A stretch of DNA of 64,000 nt from the NCBI GenBank assembly GCA_028712795.1, contig JAQTPT010000006.1, forward strand, positions 1-64,000, given 5' to 3'. The translations under genes and the position numbers were made by a program. The notes under the pieces were generated by a model. That model was given only the letters and a program-made list of their open reading frames with translations, had not been told where the DNA came from and did no database searches. The stretch comes from Methylococcales bacterium. Its GTDB lineage: Bacteria > Pseudomonadota > Gammaproteobacteria > Methylococcales > Methylomonadaceae. Positions 37,955 to 47,262 of the stretch are shown piece after piece (position 1 is the first letter of the stretch; every line of letters begins with the position of its first letter).

Positions 37955-39163
37955 CTACTCGTTCCCAAGACTTGGCATTTGCCCTGCAAGCCCCATGGCA
38001 TGGCGTGTAAGCAAAGTTTTTGCAACTGGAATATGATCCAGCAAAGCCAATCCAATGTTTCTGGCAGCTGCAAGCGCTAACCATTCGTTGGAAAAAATTT
38101 TTACCACGGCATCCGTAAAACCAATCGTCCTGTTATGATCTTTCTTTCTGGAGGCGGAATACTCCTTTAAAAAGTCGGCTGCGCCAATATCTTTATGCTG
38201 TTCGTTCTGCTTGATGAGCATTTCGGACAATCGCACAACATCCCGCAAGCCTAAGTTAAAGCCTTGGCCGGCAACGGGGTGCAACTGATGTGCCGCATTG
38301 CCTATAATTACCGCTCGACCGGCAACCATTTTTTCTGCGCGTATGAGCGACAAGGGGAAAGCTCGCCTGGGCGCGACCAGGCTAAGCTCACCCAGCTTAA
38401 AACCAAAACACTGCTGCAACTCGTCCAGAAAATCGGCCTCGCCACCTAACATTAATGCGTCAGCGTCTTCATTTTTACGCGTCCAAATGACAGCACACTG
38501 GTTTTTAGCTACGGGCAATAACGCCAATGGCCCTGAAGCCGTAAAGCGTTCAAATGCAGTGTTATTATTGGGGAGTGTTGATTTTACAGTGGTGACTAAT
38601 GCTGTTTGACCATACTCCGTTATCTGCTGAGGTATGTCCAGCAACTGACGGACTGATGACAAACCGCCGTCCGCGCCAACCAATAATTTAGCCGATACAT
38701 TTAATGAGTCATTACCTTGCTTTAAACTGACGCAAACCTCATTATCGCCAGACATCAAACCAACAACCCGTGCGGGTGATATCAGTTCTATACCCGCTTC
38801 AGCCGCCTGATTTGCAACATACGTTTCAATGTTTCGTGCAATAATGACATAACCCAACGCATCGACGTTTTCCTTTTTTGCTGACAAACGCGTTTTGCCA
38901 AAATGTCCGCGATCAGAAACATGAATCTGCTTTATCGCTGTCGCGGCATGGCTAATGCCTTGCCAGATACCCAACGCCTCCAGCATCATTACTGTGCCTG
39001 CGGCTAAAGCCAAAGCCCTGTCACCCGCAGGAGACGCGCATAACTGTTCACGCGTATTGACTTCTACGATAGCCATCCGAAGTCCGGTGTTTTTTAGCGC
39101 CAGCGCCAAGCAGTTACCTGCCAAGCCGCCGCCGGCAATTAATAAATCATAATCCTGTTGCAT
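37955..39163 (-). CDS. ubiH: UbiH-type FAD-dependent ubiquinone hydroxylase
   Basis: A 402-residue class A flavoprotein monooxygenase (UbiH/UbiF/VisC/Coq6 family) of ubiquinone synthesis. It has LLIAGGGLAGNCLALAL (FAD, about 7-23), the middle VGADGGLSSVR motif and the C-terminal GNAAHQLHPVAGQGFNLGLRD. The pepP-ubiH neighbourhood makes UbiH (2-octaprenyl-6-methoxyphenol hydroxylase) the best choice. The start overlaps the pepP stop by one base (TAATG). Confidence 0.9.
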   Translation of the reverse strand: MQQDYDLLIAGGGLAGNCLALALKNTGLRMAIVEVNTREQLCASPAGDRALALAAGTVMMLEALGIWQGISHAATAIKQIHVSDRGHFGKTRLSAKKENVDALGYVIIARNIETYVANQAAEAGIELISPARVVGLMSGDNEVCVSLKQGNDSLNVSAKLLVGADGGLSSVRQLLDIPQQITEYGQTALVTTVKSTLPNNNTAFERFTASGPLALLPVAKNQCAVIWTRKNEDADALMLGGEADFLDELQQCFGFKLGELSLVAPRRAFPLSLIRAEKMVAGRAVIIGNAAHQLHPVAGQGFNLGLRDVVRLSEMLIKQNEQHKDIGAADFLKEYSASRKKDHNRTIGFTDAVVKIFSNEWLALAAARNIGLALLDHIPVAKTLLTRHAMGLAGQMPSLGNE

Positions 39164-40473
39164 TAGACCGCCTGCATTAATGCTTCAATTTCTGTTATGG
39201 TTTTAGGTACGCCACTGGTTAATACCTCATAACCTTGGGCGGTGACCAAAATATCATCCTCAATGCGTATTCCGATCCCACGCCATTTTTCATCTACCGC
39301 TTTACAGTCAGCCGGCACATACAAGCCGGGTTCAACAGTCAGCACCATGCCAGCTTCCAATAAACGCCATTCCTGATTAATTTTATAATCGCCTACATCA
39401 TGCACGTCCATACCCAGCCAATGGCCTATCCGGTGCATATAAAACAGTTTATATTTTTCATCTTTAATCAGTTTTTTTACTCTTCCTTTGAGCAGACCCA
39501 AGGCTACAAGCCCTTTGGTGATGGCTTCAACTGAAGCCTCATGCGCCAGATTCCAGGGTATTCCGGGTTTTATTTGTTCAAGCGCCGCGGACTGGGCATC
39601 TAAAACCAGTTGATAAAGTTGTTTTTGCGGCTCGCTGAAACGACCGGAAACCGGAAAAGTCCGCGTTATATCAGCGGCATAGTGGTCACACTCTGCACCG
39701 GCATCAATGAGCAGTAAATCCCCGTTTTTTAATTTGGAAGCATTTTCTGTGTAATGCAAAGTACAGGCATTTTTCCCCCCGGCGACAATCGATGGATAAG
39801 CCACCGCACGCAAGCCATTTTGGATAAAATGGTAAATGATGTCCGCTTCTATCTGATATTCATAGAGTCCGGGCTTACAAGCTTGCATGGCTTTAATATG
39901 AGCGTTTGCCGAAACCTCGGCGGCGCGGCGCATAAGTTTAAGCTCACCCGCGCTTTTAAATAGCCGCATTTCATGCAGAATAAGTTCCAAAGAAACCAAT
40001 TGACCGGGAGCCATGACACCGGATCTGGATTGACTGCGGATATGATTTATCCATTCCAGCAAGTTGTGATCAAGTTCTGAATTCCGGCCCATCGGATAAA
40101 AAACTTTAGTCTTGTTTTCCAAAAGGCCCGGCAAAATGTCGTTCAAATCATCAATAGGGAATGCATCATCCGCCTCATAGTGCTTGGTTGCGCCTTCCAA
40201 CCCGGAATGCGCACCCTCCCATAGCGCTTTTTTTTCATCAAATTCGCGGCAAAATAAGATATATTCTCCCTGCTCACGTCCGGGGATGAACACAGCCAAG
40301 GCATCCGGTTCATTAAAGCCGGTTAAATAATAAAAATCGCTATCCTGCCGGAATGGATAATCCACATCCCGGTTACGAGTGCGCATTGAAGCGCTGCCTA
40401 TTAGCGCAATATTACCTTCACCAACGTGCTGCATTAAATGCTTGCGTCGTTTTTTAAATTCACTTTGTTTCAT
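39163..40473 (-). CDS. pepP: Xaa-Pro aminopeptidase
   Basis: A 436-residue dimanganese M24 peptidase removing N-terminal residues next to proline. The N-terminal AMP_N domain begins FKKRRKHLMQHV. The catalytic domain holds the metal ligands in LLIDAGAECDHYAADITRTF, MHRIGHWLGMDVHDVG and VLTVEPGLY. I chose ATG at 40473 (MKQSEFKKRR), 14 bases inside the UPF0149 gene, in agreement with family N-termini. Operon UPF0149-pepP-ubiH, as in many gammaproteobacteria. Confidence 0.95.
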   Translation of the reverse strand: MKQSEFKKRRKHLMQHVGEGNIALIGSASMRTRNRDVDYPFRQDSDFYYLTGFNEPDALAVFIPGREQGEYILFCREFDEKKALWEGAHSGLEGATKHYEADDAFPIDDLNDILPGLLENKTKVFYPMGRNSELDHNLLEWINHIRSQSRSGVMAPGQLVSLELILHEMRLFKSAGELKLMRRAAEVSANAHIKAMQACKPGLYEYQIEADIIYHFIQNGLRAVAYPSIVAGGKNACTLHYTENASKLKNGDLLLIDAGAECDHYAADITRTFPVSGRFSEPQKQLYQLVLDAQSAALEQIKPGIPWNLAHEASVEAITKGLVALGLLKGRVKKLIKDEKYKLFYMHRIGHWLGMDVHDVGDYKINQEWRLLEAGMVLTVEPGLYVPADCKAVDEKWRGIGIRIEDDILVTAQGYEVLTSGVPKTITEIEALMQAV

Positions 40474-41005
40474 ATTCTTGCCACAAGTCAATATCCTCGT
40501 CGCTTCTGCTGCCCAGTTCATCGCGTAACAATAATACAGCCGATCTCAGATATTCAGTAATTTCCATAAAAGCCTGTTCATCTTCTTCGCTTTCTGCATC
40601 GACATCAAGCTTGGTAAATTCGGCAATATCTTTTAGTATTTCACGCGCTTCTTTTGACCAGATTGAAGCCGCTCCGCCCGAGCCCACGCCCAATAAAAAA
40701 CCTCTGCACCAGTTTCTTAAAGCTTCAACCTGCTCAATCAATAAAGCATCATCGTCTGGCAGAAAAAGGTCAAAATCAAACTCGTCATTTCCTAGTAAAC
40801 GCCGCGTTTCCTCGAATAATCTTACCAACAAATATTCATTTTCATCCAGCGCGGCATTACTATTTTGAAAAAGCTCGGTTAACCAAGATGCACTGTCTGT
40901 CTGTTCGTTAACGCACAACATACCGGTTGCCATGCCATGAGCTTCAGCCGCTGACAGTTCTGCATCGCTTTGTACAATTATTGCGTTACACGCGTTATAA
41001 GCCAT
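40460..41005 (-). CDS. UPF0149 (YgfB/YecA-like) family protein
   Basis: A 181-residue acidic helical protein of the UPF0149 family. AEAHGMATGMLCVN near residue 20 and VEALRNWCRGFLLGVGSG near 110 are the family motifs. Its conserved place before pepP-ubiH supports the call. In Pseudomonas a YgfB homologue affects gene regulation; a role here is not known. It is divergent from the zapA genes. Confidence 0.9.
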   Translation of the reverse strand: MAYNACNAIIVQSDAELSAAEAHGMATGMLCVNEQTDSASWLTELFQNSNAALDENEYLLVRLFEETRRLLGNDEFDFDLFLPDDDALLIEQVEALRNWCRGFLLGVGSGGAASIWSKEAREILKDIAEFTKLDVDAESEEDEQAFMEITEYLRSAVLLLRDELGSRSDEDIDLWQEYETK

Positions 41006-41174
41006 AATAATTTCACTATCACTAAAAGAAAAATATCGCTTATGCTACCATTGATAATCGGCCCGGTTAAAAATTGTTCACTTTAGACTGGCTCTGCTTC
41101 GTGAACGTTTACAGTTGCCGTTTAAAAACATCCTTGAAAGCACAAGATTAATTGCAATAACTTTAGCTACCACC

Positions 41175-41396
41175 ATGACAGAAACTCATTTACCCTCGGC
41201 ATTAAAAAACTTTGAAGATAAGCTGGATCAGCTCATCGACAAATACATAGACGTAAAAAATGAAAACACTTCTCTGAAGATCAAGCAAGAAACATTGGCT
41301 CAGGAAAAAGCGCAATTGCTGGAAAAAACCACACAAGCCAGAACCCGCGTGGAAGCAATGATTACCCGACTAAAAGCAATGGAGCATGGCTCATGA
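41175..41396 (+). CDS. TIGR02449-like coiled-coil protein
   Basis: A 73-residue protein made of one long coiled coil (about 10-65: KLDQLIDKYIDVKNENTSL and on). It lies directly before zapA with an ATGA overlap, the position of the TIGR02449 (ZapB-like) family, which suggests a part in cell division. I chose ATG at 41175 (MTETHLPSALKNFEDKL); an ATG 20 codons earlier adds an untypical stretch. Confidence 0.8.
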   Translation: MTETHLPSALKNFEDKLDQLIDKYIDVKNENTSLKIKQETLAQEKAQLLEKTTQARTRVEAMITRLKAMEHGS

Positions 41397-41692
41397 ATAA
41401 GAAGCCCCAACCCGTATCTCTTATCATTATGGGCAAAGAATACCGGATCGTCTGCGATCCCGAAGAGCAGGACGATCTTATTTATTCCGCCCAGCAACTC
41501 GATGTGCAAATGCGCAAAATGCGGGACTCCGGAAAAATAACCGGCCCGGACAGAATTGCGGTCATGGCGGCACTTAATTTAGCCCATGAACTTCAGCTGG
41601 TGAAAAATCAAAATACCGCACTGAACCAAAGATTGAACGAATGCCTGATTAAATTAAGTCACAAAATAGAAATCGTTTTAGATAATCCTTAA
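41393..41692 (+). CDS. zapA: Cell division protein ZapA
   Basis: A 99-residue ZapA, which cross-links FtsZ filaments at the division ring. PVSLIIMGKEYRIVCDPEEQ at the N-terminus, the globular head and the C-terminal coiled coil (about 55-95) are typical. Overlapped with the coiled-coil gene upstream (ATGA). 6S RNA follows within 20 bases, the arrangement conserved across gammaproteobacteria. Confidence 0.95.
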   Translation: MNKKPQPVSLIIMGKEYRIVCDPEEQDDLIYSAQQLDVQMRKMRDSGKITGPDRIAVMAALNLAHELQLVKNQNTALNQRLNECLIKLSHKIEIVLDNP

Positions 41693-41710
41693 ACAAGCTA
41701 AAATAGATAC

Positions 41711-41897
41711 CTGTATCTCCTGCAGCGTTCGAGAGTGTGCTGGGTGTTTCCTGAACCTGTATTTACCCCGGGGGCGAATTCCGTTATTGGTGTGCATGCC
41801 CGTTTTAGACGGGAAGCCTGATTTACCGGTTACCGTCCCCACTTGAACTTCCGGTTCAAGGACGAAAGCACATAGCGGCGCAGGCGGGAGATGCACC
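41711..41897 (+). ncRNA. ssrS: 6S RNA
   Basis: About 187 bases that match 6S RNA, which binds sigma70 RNA polymerase in stationary phase. The ends pair (ctcctgc near 41717 with gcgggag near 41884). Conserved words include ggtgtgcatgcccg, cgggaagcctga and cacttgaacttccggttcaag, in the same order as in E. coli. A -10-like TAAAAT lies at 41699-41704. It follows zapA as usual, but the ygfA gene often found next is absent. Confidence 0.92.
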
Positions 41898-42041
41898 TTT
41901 TCTAAAAATTAAGCCGCTCCAACACTTGCTAAGTCAACAGGAAAATTACTGCCCGATTTCTATACATCCATTTAAATGAATTTCCTACATTTAACAAAGT
42001 ACTCTCTAAAATAGCCTGTAATATAGGAACTATTGTAACGA

Positions 42042-42242
42042 TTAGTTAATTTTTTCCGCCTGGACGAGGATCACGCCGGTTTTTATGCGATCGATGTATC
42101 CATGCATGGCGCTGCCGCTTGGATATTGTTTTCCAGGCTTTGCCAGCCATCTGCTGACGCCAGGGATGAATCGGAATAGTGCATGAAAAATAAGCTCATA
42201 ATATCCGCCCCACTTGGCTAAATGACTCTTGTCATTCACCAT
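42042..42242 (-). CDS. Doubtful small ORF, 66 codons
   Basis: Begins with ATG at 42242 inside the palindrome at 42239-42270 and has no good ribosome site. The product is basic with some aromatic residues (WGGYYELIFHALFRFIPG) and resembles nothing I know. It may be a remnant downstream of hppA. Confidence 0.25.
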   Translation of the reverse strand: MVNDKSHLAKWGGYYELIFHALFRFIPGVSRWLAKPGKQYPSGSAMHGYIDRIKTGVILVQAEKIN

Positions 42243-42270
42243 AGCCCACTGTTTAAACTGTGGACTATGG
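42239..42270 (-). terminator. 32-bp near-perfect palindrome after hppA
   Basis: ccatag-ccac-gtttaaac-gtgg-ctatgg reads the same on both strands except for two mismatched pairs. It starts 9 bases past the hppA stop. It could stop hppA transcripts, although no T-run follows, or be a protein-binding site. Confidence 0.45.
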
Positions 42271-42278
42271 TAATATTG

Positions 42279-44414
42279 CTAAAAGCTCAACCAACCCGAA
42301 CCAAATGAAGTCGCAAAAACCAGACTGACTATGGTCATTAATTTAATCAGAATGTTCAAGGACGGACCGCTGGTATCCTTGAAAGGATCGCCAACGGTGT
42401 CACCCACGACTGCGGCTTTATGGGCTTCTGAGCCTTTACCGCCATATTGCCCGGTTTCAATCCATTTCTTCGCGTTGTCCCACGCGCCACCCGCGTTAGC
42501 CATCATCACCGCCAGCAAAAAGCCGGAAGACATGGTGCCAACGAGAAGACCGGCGAGAGCTTCTTTCCCCAGAACAAAACCAACAACGAGCGGTACAACA
42601 ACTGCCAAGGAACCCGGCAAAATCATTTCACGCAGCGCGCTCTCTGTACTGATGGCGATACAGGTTTTGTAGTCGGGTTCTCCCGTGCCTTCCATCAAAC
42701 CGGGAATTACATTGAACTGACGGCGCACCTCCAACACAATCTCGTGGGCCGCTTTACCAACAGCCATCATGGTCAATGCCGAAAAAAGATACGGCATCAT
42801 GGCGCCAATTAAGATGCCTGGAAGCATGGTTGGACCCAAGATATTCAAATTGTCAATTTTTGCGGCGGTGACATAAGCAGCTAATAACGCCAATGCCGTT
42901 AATATGGCGGAGCCAATGGCAAAACCCTTGCCGGTGGCGGCAGTTGTATTGCCCAGACTATCCAGCGCATCAGTGCGGTGACGCACTTCGCCAGGCAGGT
43001 GACTCATTTCCGCAATGCCTCCCGCATTATCGGCTACCGGACCATACGCATCTGTCGCCAGCGTCACACCCAGCGTGCTTAACATGCCAACGCCAGCCAC
43101 AGCTACCGCATAAAGGCCTGCGGCAATTGTACCATCAGCTTTAAATCCCAGCCATATACTGAGCAAAATAGCCACTGCGACAATCAACACCGGTAATACC
43201 GTACTCATCATACCGACTGCCAAGCCCTGAATAATGGTGGTTGCCGCGCCGGTTTGAGTTGCGTTGGCAATGGCTTGTGTAGGCTTTTCGGTGTAAGAAG
43301 TGAAGTATTCAGTGGCATAAGCAATGGCATTACCGGCAATCAAGCCGACCACGATAACCAGCCAATAGTTAAAGCTGACACCCGATGCTAAAACAACTAT
43401 CAACGTTAGCCCCAACACCACGACTGAAGCCCCCCAAACGGAACGGCGCAAGGCTGTTAATAAATCTTCGAGACTGGCATTTTCATTAATTTTTGCCACT
43501 TGTTTCCTAAAAAAATGCGCGATGCGACCGGTAACTGACATGTCCTCATAGGTGCTGGCCAAGGTGACGTTCTGTTCTTCACCAATCACCATATAGATAC
43601 CAAAAAGACTGGAAATGACCCCTACGGCGGCGACCAGAAAGGGCAAGCCTATAAAAGCAGCCGCTGAATCAGTGCCCAACGCAGCCCCTAAGGTTGCGGC
43701 AGCAATAATGGAGCCGCTATAGCTTTCAAACAAGTCCGCCCCCATACCGGCGACATCGCCCACATTATCGCCGACATTATCAGCGATTACAGCAGGGTTA
43801 CGCGGATCATCTTCAGGGATGCCCTTTTCAACCTTACCCACAAGATCAGCGCCCACATCGGCGGCTTTTGTATAGATACCTCCGCCGACCCGTGCAAAGA
43901 GCGCAATACTGCTCGCTCCAAAGCCAAAGCCCGTGATATAGGTCAGTTGGGCCGGGTTGCCGTTAAATATCAAATACAAAACCGTCATGCCAATAAGGCT
44001 AAAGCTCACCACCGCCATGCCCATAATCGCGCCACTTCCAAAGGCAACACGCAAACCTTCATGAAGGCCGTGACTGGCCGCAGCGGCCGTGCGGACATTG
44101 GCGCGAACCGCCACATACATCCCCAAATAGCCGGCGCTTGCGGATGCAATCGCACCCACTACAAAACAAAGCGCGGTCTGCCACTGCAAAAACAGGGATA
44201 TAATGGTAGCAACAATAGCCACGAAAATCGCTATGACACGGTATTCGCGCGACAAAAAAGCCGATGCCCCCTCTTGGATCGCGGCAGCAATTTTGCGCAT
44301 TGCGGCATTGCCTTGATCATAACTTAGAACGCGCCGTGTTTGCCAAAGTACAAATCCGACGCCGACAATACCCATCAATAATGCAATGATAACCGATGCA
44401 GTTGCTTGTAACAT
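42279..44414 (-). CDS. hppA: Membrane-bound ion-pumping pyrophosphatase
   Basis: A 711-residue integral membrane protein with about 16 helices that couples pyrophosphate hydrolysis to H+ (or Na+) pumping. The active site is visible as [40 protein letters not shown] and the C-terminal [19 protein letters not shown]. The motif [16 protein letters not shown] has Ala where K+-independent enzymes have Lys, so this should be the K+-dependent type. Whether it moves H+ or Na+ cannot be settled by eye. Methanotrophs commonly use PPi metabolism. Confidence 0.96.
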   Translation of the reverse strand: MLQATASVIIALLMGIVGVGFVLWQTRRVLSYDQGNAAMRKIAAAIQEGASAFLSREYRVIAIFVAIVATIISLFLQWQTALCFVVGAIASASAGYLGMYVAVRANVRTAAAASHGLHEGLRVAFGSGAIMGMAVVSFSLIGMTVLYLIFNGNPAQLTYITGFGFGASSIALFARVGGGIYTKAADVGADLVGKVEKGIPEDDPRNPAVIADNVGDNVGDVAGMGADLFESYSGSIIAAATLGAALGTDSAAAFIGLPFLVAAVGVISSLFGIYMVIGEEQNVTLASTYEDMSVTGRIAHFFRKQVAKINENASLEDLLTALRRSVWGASVVVLGLTLIVVLASGVSFNYWLVIVVGLIAGNAIAYATEYFTSYTEKPTQAIANATQTGAATTIIQGLAVGMMSTVLPVLIVAVAILLSIWLGFKADGTIAAGLYAVAVAGVGMLSTLGVTLATDAYGPVADNAGGIAEMSHLPGEVRHRTDALDSLGNTTAATGKGFAIGSAILTALALLAAYVTAAKIDNLNILGPTMLPGILIGAMMPYLFSALTMMAVGKAAHEIVLEVRRQFNVIPGLMEGTGEPDYKTCIAISTESALREMILPGSLAVVVPLVVGFVLGKEALAGLLVGTMSSGFLLAVMMANAGGAWDNAKKWIETGQYGGKGSEAHKAAVVGDTVGDPFKDTSGPSLNILIKLMTIVSLVFATSFGSGWLSF

Positions 44415-44441
44415 AAAATCCCCTTCCTCTAAAATAAGTTA

Positions 44442-44460
44442 GGCTAAAAACCGGTTAGCC
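44442..44460 (-). terminator. Possible terminator of the fhc operon
   Basis: ggctaa / ttagcc arms with a 7-base loop, 26 bases beyond the fhcC stop. Weak T content follows. Confidence 0.4.
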
Positions 44461-44486
44461 CACGCTGCTTTAATACTTTTATTTTT

Positions 44487-45299
44487 TTATTTTCTGACCA
44501 ACACCTCACCACGCCCCATTTCTGACATATCTCCCGCATAACGTTGAACACGGTTAAATGCTGTCGACGCATCGGCAAAACGGGAATTCAACGTCTTAAA
44601 TGATGCAAATAAAATGGGTAAAAACGCCAGCGTATGTGTACCGCAATCATTAAAACTGGTCGACAGTTGAGGTTGGTTCCATAACAACAAAGTGCCCCGG
44701 CGCATGGCGTACCCTAAATAACGACCCGTTTGCCCCATGACGGCGATCGTACCGGCAGTCATGCGCGAGCCGCAATAATCTCCGGCATTACCTTCTATCA
44801 GGATATTGCCTCGGCGCATGTGGTCGCCAGCGCGTTCGCCGACACACCCTTTAACCAGAATGGTGCCGCCTTTCATGCCCATTTTATTGCCCGGTAATGC
44901 CGCGCCTAAAAAATCACCGGCATTGCCGGAAATTTCAAGATAGCCTTTTTTCATTTCACACGCGGCGTAAAGTCCGGCATTGCCCGATACTTTAATCTCG
45001 CCCGATTTCATGCCCATGCCCAAATAAGCGCCGGCATCGCCTGATACGTTGATGCTGCCGCCGTCGAGTTCTCTGCCGATAAAATCGAGCTTGGCGATAC
45101 TATTTTTAATTATGATGTTTTGTGTATCAGAGCCGTCAATAGTAAATAATTCATCAACACGCAATTTGCGTTTGCCGCTTTGCAGCGTTATAGCTGCAAT
45201 ATCGGCTAATGCCAAGTCTTTCAACAAATGACATGCCAGCGGCGACATATCGACCCGTTGATCGGGCTTGTGTTTTAACGTAAATGTTAAAGCGCTCAT
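44487..45299 (-). CDS. fhcC: Formyltransferase/hydrolase complex subunit C
   Basis: A 270-residue homologue of formylmethanofuran dehydrogenase subunit C. It is a beta-helix of repeated GxxxGxxxxG turns (INVSGDAGAYLGMGMKSGEI, then GNAGDFLGAALPGNKMGMKGG and more), as in the glutamate-synthase C-terminal domain. In methylotrophs it is part of the Fhc complex that turns formyl-H4MPT into formate. The start overlaps fhcD (ATGA). Last gene of the operon. Confidence 0.95.
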   Translation of the reverse strand: MSALTFTLKHKPDQRVDMSPLACHLLKDLALADIAAITLQSGKRKLRVDELFTIDGSDTQNIIIKNSIAKLDFIGRELDGGSINVSGDAGAYLGMGMKSGEIKVSGNAGLYAACEMKKGYLEISGNAGDFLGAALPGNKMGMKGGTILVKGCVGERAGDHMRRGNILIEGNAGDYCGSRMTAGTIAVMGQTGRYLGYAMRRGTLLLWNQPQLSTSFNDCGTHTLAFLPILFASFKTLNSRFADASTAFNRVQRYAGDMSEMGRGEVLVRK

Positions 45300-46192
45300 G
45301 CCATAATCTCCTGTAAATGAAAGTGGAACGGCCCAAGCTTGCCACCATAATTGCCCGCGCTAATGCGTTTGATGCCATTATCGGCGCCCAAATCACAAGC
45401 GGCCTGAATGCCTACCCGCATGGCTTTGGAGATGTCCTCTTTGGTTAATCCATCAATAACAATTTCCATCACCGATTCAATCTCGGGCGACAAATCCGTT
45501 TTGGTCATGCCTTTTAAGGTTGGGCAGAAAGCATCATTGGTTGATGCGTTCAGGCTTTTGTATTTTGAACCCACTTTAGAGCCTGAACGAACAACGCCGC
45601 CAGGAAAAGGCATGATCACATTGGGAATTTTACGCATCTCTTCAATCGCGGCTTCGCAGGCGGCCAGTGCTTGGGGTTGCGACTCAGCCAACACTAAAAA
45701 GTTGCCGCCGCCAATGGCGTCCACTTGACCTGTGGTGGCTTCAGATAAAAATTCGCCGTCCATCACAGGAATACGCCAGTAACGTTTGCCGGCGATGACT
45801 TTGGCAATCTGAAAACCGTCGCCAAAATAACGCAGGTTTTTGCCCAACGGAATTCTGATTCCGCCATCAATGCCGGCAAACAGCGCTGAAGTGGGCGAGG
45901 TCAGCACGCACTGCCCGGCCCTGGTTTCGAGTTGTTTAGCCAAGCCTTTGCCGCCCATGGCAAATATCATAATTGATACGCCGGGGCGGCCATCGGGAGT
46001 TTCTGAAGGATCCAATACCCGCTCAATGCTGCCTTCACAACCACAGGCAATCACCGAAGTCGCAAAACCGGTCATGGCCTGCGCTGAAATCATCGCCCAT
46101 TTTTCATTTTGCGCGGTGATAATCGCGCGGGTGGCTTTCATTGGAAACGCTTCCGCAAACGTGGCGTCGATGGTTACACCGTTAATAATCAT
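45296..46192 (-). CDS. fhcD: Formylmethanofuran-tetrahydromethanopterin formyltransferase
   Basis: A 298-residue Ftr/FhcD protein that moves the formyl group from H4MPT to methofuran in the Fhc complex. INGVTIDATFAEAFPMKATR at the N-terminus, FGDGFQIAKVIAGKRYWRIP near 125 and the C-terminal ISAGNYGGKLGPFHFHL are conserved. ATG at 46192 has only a weak GAG site. The gene directly upstream is a PIN toxin rather than fhcA, so fhcD-fhcC depend on read-through or on a promoter within the insert. Confidence 0.96.
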   Translation of the reverse strand: MIINGVTIDATFAEAFPMKATRAIITAQNEKWAMISAQAMTGFATSVIACGCEGSIERVLDPSETPDGRPGVSIMIFAMGGKGLAKQLETRAGQCVLTSPTSALFAGIDGGIRIPLGKNLRYFGDGFQIAKVIAGKRYWRIPVMDGEFLSEATTGQVDAIGGGNFLVLAESQPQALAACEAAIEEMRKIPNVIMPFPGGVVRSGSKVGSKYKSLNASTNDAFCPTLKGMTKTDLSPEIESVMEIVIDGLTKEDISKAMRVGIQAACDLGADNGIKRISAGNYGGKLGPFHFHLQEIMA

Positions 46193-46232
46193 ATTGTTAT
46201 GCTCATTGTTAATGATAGATAGCTGAGAAACT

Positions 46233-46598
46233 TTATAGCAATGGATTGATTACACGAAGGTTTTCAACCCACTCGAAATCGGCGGTATTGCTTGTAGCCA
46301 GGATATAATTATGCTCAATACAGGTTGCTGCGATCAGTGCGTCGCCCAACGATATTTTGCGTTGTTGTTTTAGGGCAATGGCCAGCTCATAGCAACCATG
46401 ATTGAGGTAAATGATTTCCAGCTTATTCAACAAGTTGGTAATAACCTGTTTTTCAATAGACTGTAATCGTGCAAAACCTAACACTTCTACACGGCTAATA
46501 ATCGAATACCTAGGATCCGTATCAATAATCCACTGCCGCAAGTTTTTGTACTCAGCTTGTACTGCGTAAATAATTAGATTGCTGTCAATCAGTGTCAT
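46233..46598 (-). CDS. PIN domain toxin (VapC-like), module 1
   Basis: A 121-residue PIN ribonuclease. Likely metal acids are D5 (LIDSNLIIY), E38 (SRVEVLGF), D86 (SLGDALIAAT) and D107 (NTADFEW). All four needed positions are present, so it is probably functional. It overlaps its antitoxin gene by ATGA, toxin second. It lies 40 bases before fhcD, in the same orientation. Confidence 0.9.
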   Translation of the reverse strand: MTLIDSNLIIYAVQAEYKNLRQWIIDTDPRYSIISRVEVLGFARLQSIEKQVITNLLNKLEIIYLNHGCYELAIALKQQRKISLGDALIAATCIEHNYILATSNTADFEWVENLRVINPLL

Positions 46599-46858
46599 TC
46601 GTCATAGCCGATATTGCGGTCTTGTCGTTGTTCCTTTTGCCAGGCCGCGCCATCGACACCCTCAAAAACACCCATCGCAACAGCATCATCCAAGGCTTTT
46701 TTTAATTGCTCTTTACGTTGCAGTTGGTCTGTCATTAAAAGTTTATTAGCCTGTTTTTGTTCTTTTTGTTCTAAAAACAAAACAAAGTCAAAAACTTCAG
46801 CTTGCTGTGCCGGCGATAATTCTTTGGTGTGTTGTTGTATTATTTCATCTAAACGCAT
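46595..46858 (-). CDS. Antitoxin of module 1 (DUF2281-like)
   Basis: An 87-residue helical protein. The N-terminus MRLDEIIQQHTKELSPAQQA followed by EVFDFVLFLEQK is the usual DUF2281 antitoxin pattern. The acidic and Gln-rich C-terminus (FEGVDGAAWQKEQRQDRNIG) should bind the toxin. It is paired with the PIN gene downstream. Confidence 0.82.
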   Translation of the reverse strand: MRLDEIIQQHTKELSPAQQAEVFDFVLFLEQKEQKQANKLLMTDQLQRKEQLKKALDDAVAMGVFEGVDGAAWQKEQRQDRNIGYDE

Positions 46859-46921
46859 GGTTTTTTACTTGTTATAATTGAATGGTACTTGGCTTTTTAG
46901 CCAAAAAACTACTAGCTACCA

Positions 46922-47020
46922 CTATATTACGGCACTGAGCTTAATCAATAACGCAGCAATCAGTGCATCTTGTAAAAAACCTGCACCGATAACCCAGCGT
47001 ATCAGCTTCACTTTCGCCAT
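46922..47020 (-). CDS. Candidate 32-residue hydrophobic peptide
   Basis: ATG at 47020 with a strong GAGGTG ribosome site 5 bases upstream, TAG at 46922-46924. The product MAKVKLIRWVIGAGFLQDAL continues IAALLIKLSAVI: a basic start and one possible membrane helix (about 8-30). It sits alone between the two toxin-antitoxin modules within the fhc operon. It could be a type I toxin-like peptide, a leader or chance. No homologue is known to me. Confidence 0.4.
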   Translation of the reverse strand: MAKVKLIRWVIGAGFLQDALIAALLIKLSAVI

Positions 47021-47061
47021 ATACACCTCAAATAAACAGCTTTAATATAATTTATCTTCAA

Positions 47062-47262
47062 TTAAATATTTTCTATTTCCGCAAGAATATCATTAACAGA
47101 ATAGTTTTTTTGCCACTGTTGACGGTCTTCAACATAGTTTCCATAACCTTGATTAAATTGCTGCATAAAACGTATAAAATCGGTCGCGCCAAGACCCTTG
47201 TAAAGAATATCAATTCCCAGTTTTTGAATTTCCTGCTCTGTTTTGTATTCAATTGCACTCAT
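47062..47262 (-). CDS. Small partner of PIN protein, module 2
   Basis: A 66-residue protein (MSAIEYKTEQEIQKLGIDIL, then YKGLGATDFIRFMQQFNQGY) ending in an acidic NDILAEIENI. The KGLGATDFIRF type of sequence is seen after PIN genes whose product starts IYMDNCCLNRPFDD, mostly in cyanobacteria and some proteobacteria. It follows the PIN gene with an ATGA overlap. Its role as antitoxin is inferred from that pairing. Confidence 0.7.
   Translation of the reverse strand: MSAIEYKTEQEIQKLGIDILYKGLGATDFIRFMQQFNQGYGNYVEDRQQWQKNYSVNDILAEIENI

Noticed and set aside
41711..41897. tRNA suggested by the ggttcaag word
   Set aside because: The surrounding sequence and pairing are those of 6S RNA, without a cloverleaf.
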